Assembly: GCA_007127495.1 (NCBI GenBank)
Contig: SKZG01000111.1
Location: 1-12,159 of the forward strand
Direction of reading: 5' to 3'
From: Planctomycetales bacterium
GTDB lineage: Bacteria; Planctomycetota; Planctomycetia; Pirellulales; Thermoguttaceae
DNA: 12,159 nt
Shown here: positions 9,261 through 12,159 of the stretch, in pieces
Position numbering within the stretch: the stretch's first letter is position 1
Layout: each line of letters begins with the position of its first letter
Position numbers and translations under genes: made by a program
Notes under the pieces: generated by a model
What the model saw: only the letters and a program-made list of their open reading frames with translations
What the model was told of the DNA's origin: nothing
Databases searched by the model: none

Positions 9261-10133
9261 ATGTTCCGATGTGCTTGTAAATTGGTGTTGATTGGTGCCG
9301 TTTCCACGGCGGTCCTCGTCGGCGGCGCGCTGAAGGCCGACGCATTCTGGTGGTGGGGACATTACCGCCCCGCCGTCTATGCGTACTCCAACAGCGTTCC
9401 GTACGCCGTCCCGTACTACACGGCCGGTTATTGCTGCGATCCGTGCTGGGAGCCGTGTGGGTACACGACGTGTAGCCATTACCTCGGGTATCGGCCGGGA
9501 CCGGTGCGCCGGTTGTTGTTCGGCCGATATCGCTGGTACTACGGGTGCTGGACGACGCCGTGCGTTTCCTACGATGCTTGCTGCAGCCCCGTGACCGTAC
9601 ACCATGCAGCTCCTGCGGTGGTGCGGGAGCCTCAACCGGCCCGGAGGCCCGCCGAACCGCCGGCCGACCCCGCGCCGGCCGATCCTCCGCCGGCTATTCG
9701 AGAACCGGACATCCTGGATCCGCCGGAGGAGTTTCTTCAGCCGTCGCCGGGCCCCATCCCTGGCAACGACGCCCCCGTGACGCCGCCGGCCGCGCCGCCG
9801 GGCTTCGACTTCGATCCGTTGGAGCCGGCCCGCCCGGGGAACACGGCCGTCCCGAAACCTGCTAACAGCGGGCTGATTTCCATTTGGGTGCCGTACGATG
9901 CCAAGGTGATCGTCAACGGTCACGTGACCGAGAGCGTGGGAACCAGGCGGCAGTTCGTGTCGTACGGTCTGCAGCCCGGCTACAGCTACCAGTACGAGGT
10001 GAAAGCCCAAATTATCCGCGACGGCAAGATCCTCGAAGACGTGCGCACGGTAACCCTGACCGCGGGCGACGACACTGCGGTGGCGTTCGGGTTCCAAACG
10101 CTGCCGCCGCAGGCGGTGGCCTCGCAGTGGTAG
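9261..10133 (+). CDS. Secreted Cys/Pro-rich protein with C-terminal TIGR03000 domain
   Basis: The 290-residue product starts with a signal peptide: basic MFRCACK, a hydrophobic run LVLIGAVSTAVLVGGAL, and likely cleavage after KADA (residue 28). The mature part has three sections. Residues 29-110 are Tyr/Trp/Cys-rich, with nine cysteines between 58 and 108 including CCDPCWEPC and DACC. Residues 118-200 are a Pro/Ala/Asp/Glu linker, probably disordered. Residues 205-277 match the planctomycete TIGR03000 module as I recall it: ISIWVPYDAKVIVNG, GTRRQFVSYGLQPG, then YEVKAQIIRDGK and VTLTAGD. This looks like a small PEGA-type beta-sandwich. Function of the domain is not known to me; export to the periplasm or cell surface with disulfide formation is inferred. 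The gene stands alone, with its own promoter and a hairpin just after the stop. Confidence 0.85.
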   Translation: MFRCACKLVLIGAVSTAVLVGGALKADAFWWWGHYRPAVYAYSNSVPYAVPYYTAGYCCDPCWEPCGYTTCSHYLGYRPGPVRRLLFGRYRWYYGCWTTPCVSYDACCSPVTVHHAAPAVVREPQPARRPAEPPADPAPADPPPAIREPDILDPPEEFLQPSPGPIPGNDAPVTPPAAPPGFDFDPLEPARPGNTAVPKPANSGLISIWVPYDAKVIVNGHVTESVGTRRQFVSYGLQPGYSYQYEVKAQIIRDGKILEDVRTVTLTAGDDTAVAFGFQTLPPQAVASQW

Positions 10134-10140
10134 TGGTTTA

Positions 10141-10161
10141 CCCTCCCGCGCAGCGGGAGGG
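10141..10161 (+). terminator. Hairpin just after the TIGR03000 gene, possible terminator without U-tract
   Basis: CCCTCCCGC (10141-10149) and GCGGGAGGG (10153-10161) form a perfect 9-bp GC-rich stem with a GCA loop, starting 7 bp after the stop codon. The bases after it (GGAAGACT) are not U-rich, so it is not a classical intrinsic terminator; it may stop transcription with help or protect the 3' end. Confidence 0.45.
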
Positions 10162-10185
10162 GAAGACTGCTACGGAGTACGGACT

Positions 10186-10225
10186 ACGGAGTGCTGAGTG
10201 CCGCCCCGAGCACTCAGCACTCCGT
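10186..10225. repeat. Long palindrome, REP/MITE-like
   Basis: ACGGAGTGCTGAGTGC (10186-10201) and its exact reverse complement GCACTCAGCACTCCGT (10210-10225) flank an 8-base loop CGCCCCGA. The left arm is preceded by partial copies of the same words (TACGGAGTAC, GGACTACGGAG), so the unit looks like an iterated element. A 16-bp perfect stem outside a gene, with no U-tract, suggests a dispersed repeat rather than a terminator. No coding sequence is inside it. Confidence 0.6.
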
Positions 10226-10288
10226 CCTACTGCTCTCGCCATGGTCCCTGGCAATCGGTGGTTGGTGTACTGCCCATACCGCCCCCGC

Positions 10289-10317
10289 TTGAAACCGTTT
10301 GCGACAATGCGCATAAT
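10289..10317 (+). promoter_or_regulatory. asd promoter
   Basis: TTGAAA (10289-10294) and CATAAT (10312-10317) are spaced by exactly 17 bp, each one mismatch from consensus, making this the best promoter in the window. Transcription would start near 10324, giving a leader of about 170 nt. Confidence 0.6.
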
Positions 10318-10334
10318 GGTGCGTTTGCCATTAT
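10313..10334 (+). promoter_or_regulatory. Operator-like inverted repeat at the asd promoter
   Basis: ATAATGG (10313-10319) and CCATTAT (10328-10334) are perfect 7-bp arms with an 8-bp spacer. The dyad covers most of the -10 and the expected start site, where a dimeric repressor would block polymerase. In RNA it would make only a weak AU-rich hairpin, so a DNA site is more likely. The regulator is unknown. Confidence 0.4.
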
Positions 10335-10492
10335 TCGCTGGGCGTCGGCCTGCGATACAAACGGCTCTTGCGTTCTCGATCCAGGCATGTTTCGTCTCAG
10401 AGACGGCACACGGCGTGCGCCTGTTCCACGGAAGCGGCCGGCACCCAGCAACAGAAGAGCCATACGAACCCACCCTACCTGAGGAGAACCCC

Positions 10493-11500
10493 GTGTTCGA
10501 TCACATCGCCGTCGTCGGCGCTACTGGCGCCGTCGGGACGTTGATCCGCCAACTGCTTGAGAGCCGCCGGCTTCCGCATCAGACGATCCGTTTCCTGGCC
10601 TCCGCCCGATCGGTCGGCAAGGAGCTGGAGTTTGCCGGGAAGCGCGTGGTCGTCGAAGAGCTGCGCCCCGAATCGTTCGAAGGCGTCGAGCTTGCCATCA
10701 GCAGCACGCCGGACGAGGTCGCCGGCGAACTGGTGCCCCAGGCGGTCGAGCGCGGGTGCGTAGTCATCGACGAGAGCGCCTATTTCCGCATGGACCCGAA
10801 CGTCCCGCTCGTGATCCCGGAAGTGAACCCCGAGGCGCTCGACTCGCACCGGGGCATCATCGCCAGCCCGAACTGCTCCACAACGCAGATGGTCCAGGCG
10901 CTGAAGCCCTTGCACGACGCCGGGCGGGTGCGCCGCGTGGTGGTGAGCACGTACCAGGCCACCAGCGGAGCGGGTGTGGGCGGAACGCGCGACCTGCTGG
11001 GCGGAACGCGTGCCAAACTCGAAGGCAAGCCCTACGAATACGAGGAGTTCGCCTACCCGATCGCCTTCAACTGCATCCCCCAAATCGGCCGGCCCAAGCA
11101 ACATGGCTACACCTCCGAGGAAATGAAGATGACCTGGGAAACCCAGAAGATCCTCGGCGACCAGTCGATCCAGGTGTCGGCCACGTGTGTGCGCGTTCCC
11201 GTTTCGAACTGCCACAGCGAGGTGATTCTGGTGGAAACCGAACGCAAGATTTCCGTCGAGGAGGCGCGCGAACTGTTCGCCGCCACACCTGGACTGCAAG
11301 TGGTGGACGACCTGGAAAACAAGGTCTACCCCATGCCGCTCACGGGTGACGGGCACGACGAAACGTTCATCGGGCGGATCCGGGAAGACCTTACCTGCCC
11401 AAATGGGTTGATCTTCTGGTGCGTCAGCGACAACCTGCGCAAGGGCGCGGCGACCAACGCCGTTCAGATCGCGGAATTGTTGCTGGCAAAGGCCGGATAA
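10493..11500 (+). CDS. asd: Aspartate-semialdehyde dehydrogenase
   Basis: This enzyme reduces aspartyl-4-phosphate with NADPH to aspartate semialdehyde, the branch point to diaminopimelate/lysine, threonine and methionine. The 335-residue product has the NADP-binding loop GATGAVG (9-15) and SARSVGKEL (37-45). It also has nucleophile Cys128 in SPNCSTTQM, Gln155 in YQATSGAG, and a His241 context, CHSEV, of the catalytic base. The C-terminal part ends with NLRKGAATNAVQIAE, as in the family. The GTG start at 10493 has GAGGAG (10481-10486) 6 nt upstream and gives the family's usual N-terminus and length; the frame is open far upstream, but that part has no protein-like features. A promoter about 170 nt upstream appears to drive it, and truA starts 30 bp after its stop, so the two are probably one transcript. 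Confidence 0.97.
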   Translation: MFDHIAVVGATGAVGTLIRQLLESRRLPHQTIRFLASARSVGKELEFAGKRVVVEELRPESFEGVELAISSTPDEVAGELVPQAVERGCVVIDESAYFRMDPNVPLVIPEVNPEALDSHRGIIASPNCSTTQMVQALKPLHDAGRVRRVVVSTYQATSGAGVGGTRDLLGGTRAKLEGKPYEYEEFAYPIAFNCIPQIGRPKQHGYTSEEMKMTWETQKILGDQSIQVSATCVRVPVSNCHSEVILVETERKISVEEARELFAATPGLQVVDDLENKVYPMPLTGDGHDETFIGRIREDLTCPNGLIFWCVSDNLRKGAATNAVQIAELLLAKAG

Positions 11501-11530
11501 CGCCTCGGTCCCTTTCGCCTGAACTGCCAC

Positions 11531-12124
11531 GTGCGCACTTTCAAGCTGACCCTCGCCTACGACGGCACGGCCTACTCCGGTTGGCAAGTCCAGCCGGGGC
11601 GGCCGACGATCCAAGAGACCCTGGAAGGGGCGATCGAAACGGTCACCGGCCGGCGACCCCGCGCCGTGGCAAGCGGCCGGACCGACGCGGGCGTTCACGC
11701 GCTGGGCCAAGTCGCCGGCTTTTCTGCAAACGTGTCGCTAACCTGCGAGGTGCTGCGGCGCGCGTTGAACGCGAACCTTCCGCACGACGTGGCCGTGCTC
11801 GAGGTGGCCGAGGCCGCGACGGGATTCCACCCCATCCGCGATGCGCGCCGCAAGCGGTACCGCTACCTCATTTACGACGGAACGGTGCGCGACGTGTTCG
11901 CTCGCCGGTTCGCCTGGCAGTACCCCTATGGACGGCTCGATGCCGAAGCCATGCGCCGCGCCGCTGAGCCGCTTTGCGGGAGGCACGACTTCCGAAGCTT
12001 CGAAACCAGCGGCGCGGAGCGCAAAACGAGTGTTCGCACCGTGCTGGACCTGACCGTGCGCCGGGACCGAGCCGCCAGCGCTCGCCGGCCGCGGAGAGCT
12101 CGACCTCACCGGCTTCGCAGGTGA
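11531..12124 (+). CDS. truA: tRNA pseudouridine(38-40) synthase TruA, frame broken near the C-terminus
   Basis: TruA converts uridines 38-40 of the tRNA anticodon arm to pseudouridine. The frame (GTG start, 197 residues) shows LTLAYDGTAYSGWQ (7-20), the catalytic Asp52 in ASGRTDAGVHALGQ, FHPIRDARRKRYRY (99-112), and HDFRSFETSG (152-161) followed by VRTVLDLTVRR. From there the product turns into an Arg/Ala-rich string (RDRAASARRPRR...) and stops at 12122-12124. Family members are about 245-270 residues and continue with a conserved FLYNMVR-type segment, which is absent. Frame +1 stays open to the window end and reads more plausibly, so a single-base frameshift (real or sequencing error) near 12056-12070 is likely. 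No clear Shine-Dalgarno precedes the GTG, and the 30-bp gap after asd suggests cotranscription. Confidence 0.85.
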   Translation: MRTFKLTLAYDGTAYSGWQVQPGRPTIQETLEGAIETVTGRRPRAVASGRTDAGVHALGQVAGFSANVSLTCEVLRRALNANLPHDVAVLEVAEAATGFHPIRDARRKRYRYLIYDGTVRDVFARRFAWQYPYGRLDAEAMRRAAEPLCGRHDFRSFETSGAERKTSVRTVLDLTVRRDRAASARRPRRARPHRLRR

Positions 12125-12159
12125 GATATTCGCGGGTGCCGGGTGTGTGGGGAACTCCC
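12060..12159 (+). other. Likely continuation of truA in the +1 frame
   Basis: From 12060 the next frame is open to the edge and reads PPALAGRGELDLTGFAGEIF, then AGAGCVGNS. The final residues sit where TruA has a GFLYNMV-type segment (GAG-CVG-NS against GxG-FLY-NM), which suggests the gene continues past the window in this frame with further base errors near the edge. This is a reading by eye and rests on few residues. Confidence 0.35.

Larger units (their letters stand above)
10134..10492. other. 359-bp intergenic stretch before asd
   Basis: No convincing gene lies here. In order it contains the 9-bp hairpin after the TIGR03000 gene, a 16-bp-arm palindrome (10186-10225), a promoter (10289-10317) with a dyad over its -10 (10313-10334), and a leader of about 170 nt to the asd start. 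In the leader an imperfect hairpin (GGCACAC / GTGCGCC, one mismatch) and the asd ribosome binding site are visible. I found no lysine-riboswitch core, nor any other leader that I recognise. Confidence 0.5.

Noticed and set aside
10324..10492. Lysine riboswitch in the asd leader
   Set aside because: The conserved core words of the lysine riboswitch are not found in order; only short imperfect hairpins are seen.
10475..11710. 411-codon minus-strand open frame across asd and the truA start
   Set aside because: It is a mirror of the asd frame, with no start signal and no family resemblance.

Overview
The window is GC-rich bacterial chromosome, most likely from a member of the Planctomycetota. 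The strongest clue is a secreted, Cys- and Pro-rich protein (9261-10133) ending in a module that I recognise as the planctomycete domain TIGR03000. A Ser/Thr-kinase C-terminus, weak or absent Shine-Dalgarno sequences at several genes, and short operons with frequent strand switches fit the same origin. I see no rRNA, tRNA, CRISPR array, IS element or prophage gene; this is core-genome territory.

Layout. On the plus strand, the tail of a Ser/Thr protein kinase (to 190) is followed by accA (217-1266, acetyl-CoA carboxylase alpha subunit) and lexA (1381-1989, SOS repressor). lexA has its own promoter in a 114-bp gap packed with GTAC-type dyads. Convergent to lexA on the minus strand is a two-gene unit: a group-2 sigma-70 factor (5021-4134), then uvrB (4098-2014) 35 bp downstream. 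Further along the minus strand is a probable three-gene operon: a GT2 glycosyltransferase (9029-8289), a BshC-like protein whose ATG overlaps the GT2 stop (8292-6634), and an Eis-like GNAT with a C-terminal SCP2-like region (6550-5207). Divergent from it on the plus strand is the TIGR03000 protein. A 359-bp non-coding stretch follows, holding a 9-bp hairpin, a long 16-bp-arm palindrome and a good promoter with an operator-like dyad. Then come asd (10493-11500, aspartate-semialdehyde dehydrogenase) and truA (11531 to the edge). The truA frame breaks near 12060, suggesting a frameshift or poor sequence at the edge.

How the genes work together. lexA and uvrB sit tail to tail, placing the SOS repressor next to an excision-repair gene that is an SOS target in many bacteria. 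Here uvrB is probably transcribed with a sigma factor. The GT2 / BshC-like / GNAT set is the most interesting unit. A sugar transferase, a possible cysteine-adding ligase and an N-acetyltransferase are the activity classes used to build sugar-cysteine thiols (bacillithiol, mycothiol). However, the GT2 is not BshA/MshA-like, no deacetylase is present, and the ligase is only distantly BshC-like, so a thiol or glycoconjugate pathway is a hypothesis only. accA, asd and truA are housekeeping genes for fatty-acid synthesis, the aspartate-family amino acid/diaminopimelate pathway and tRNA pseudouridylation.
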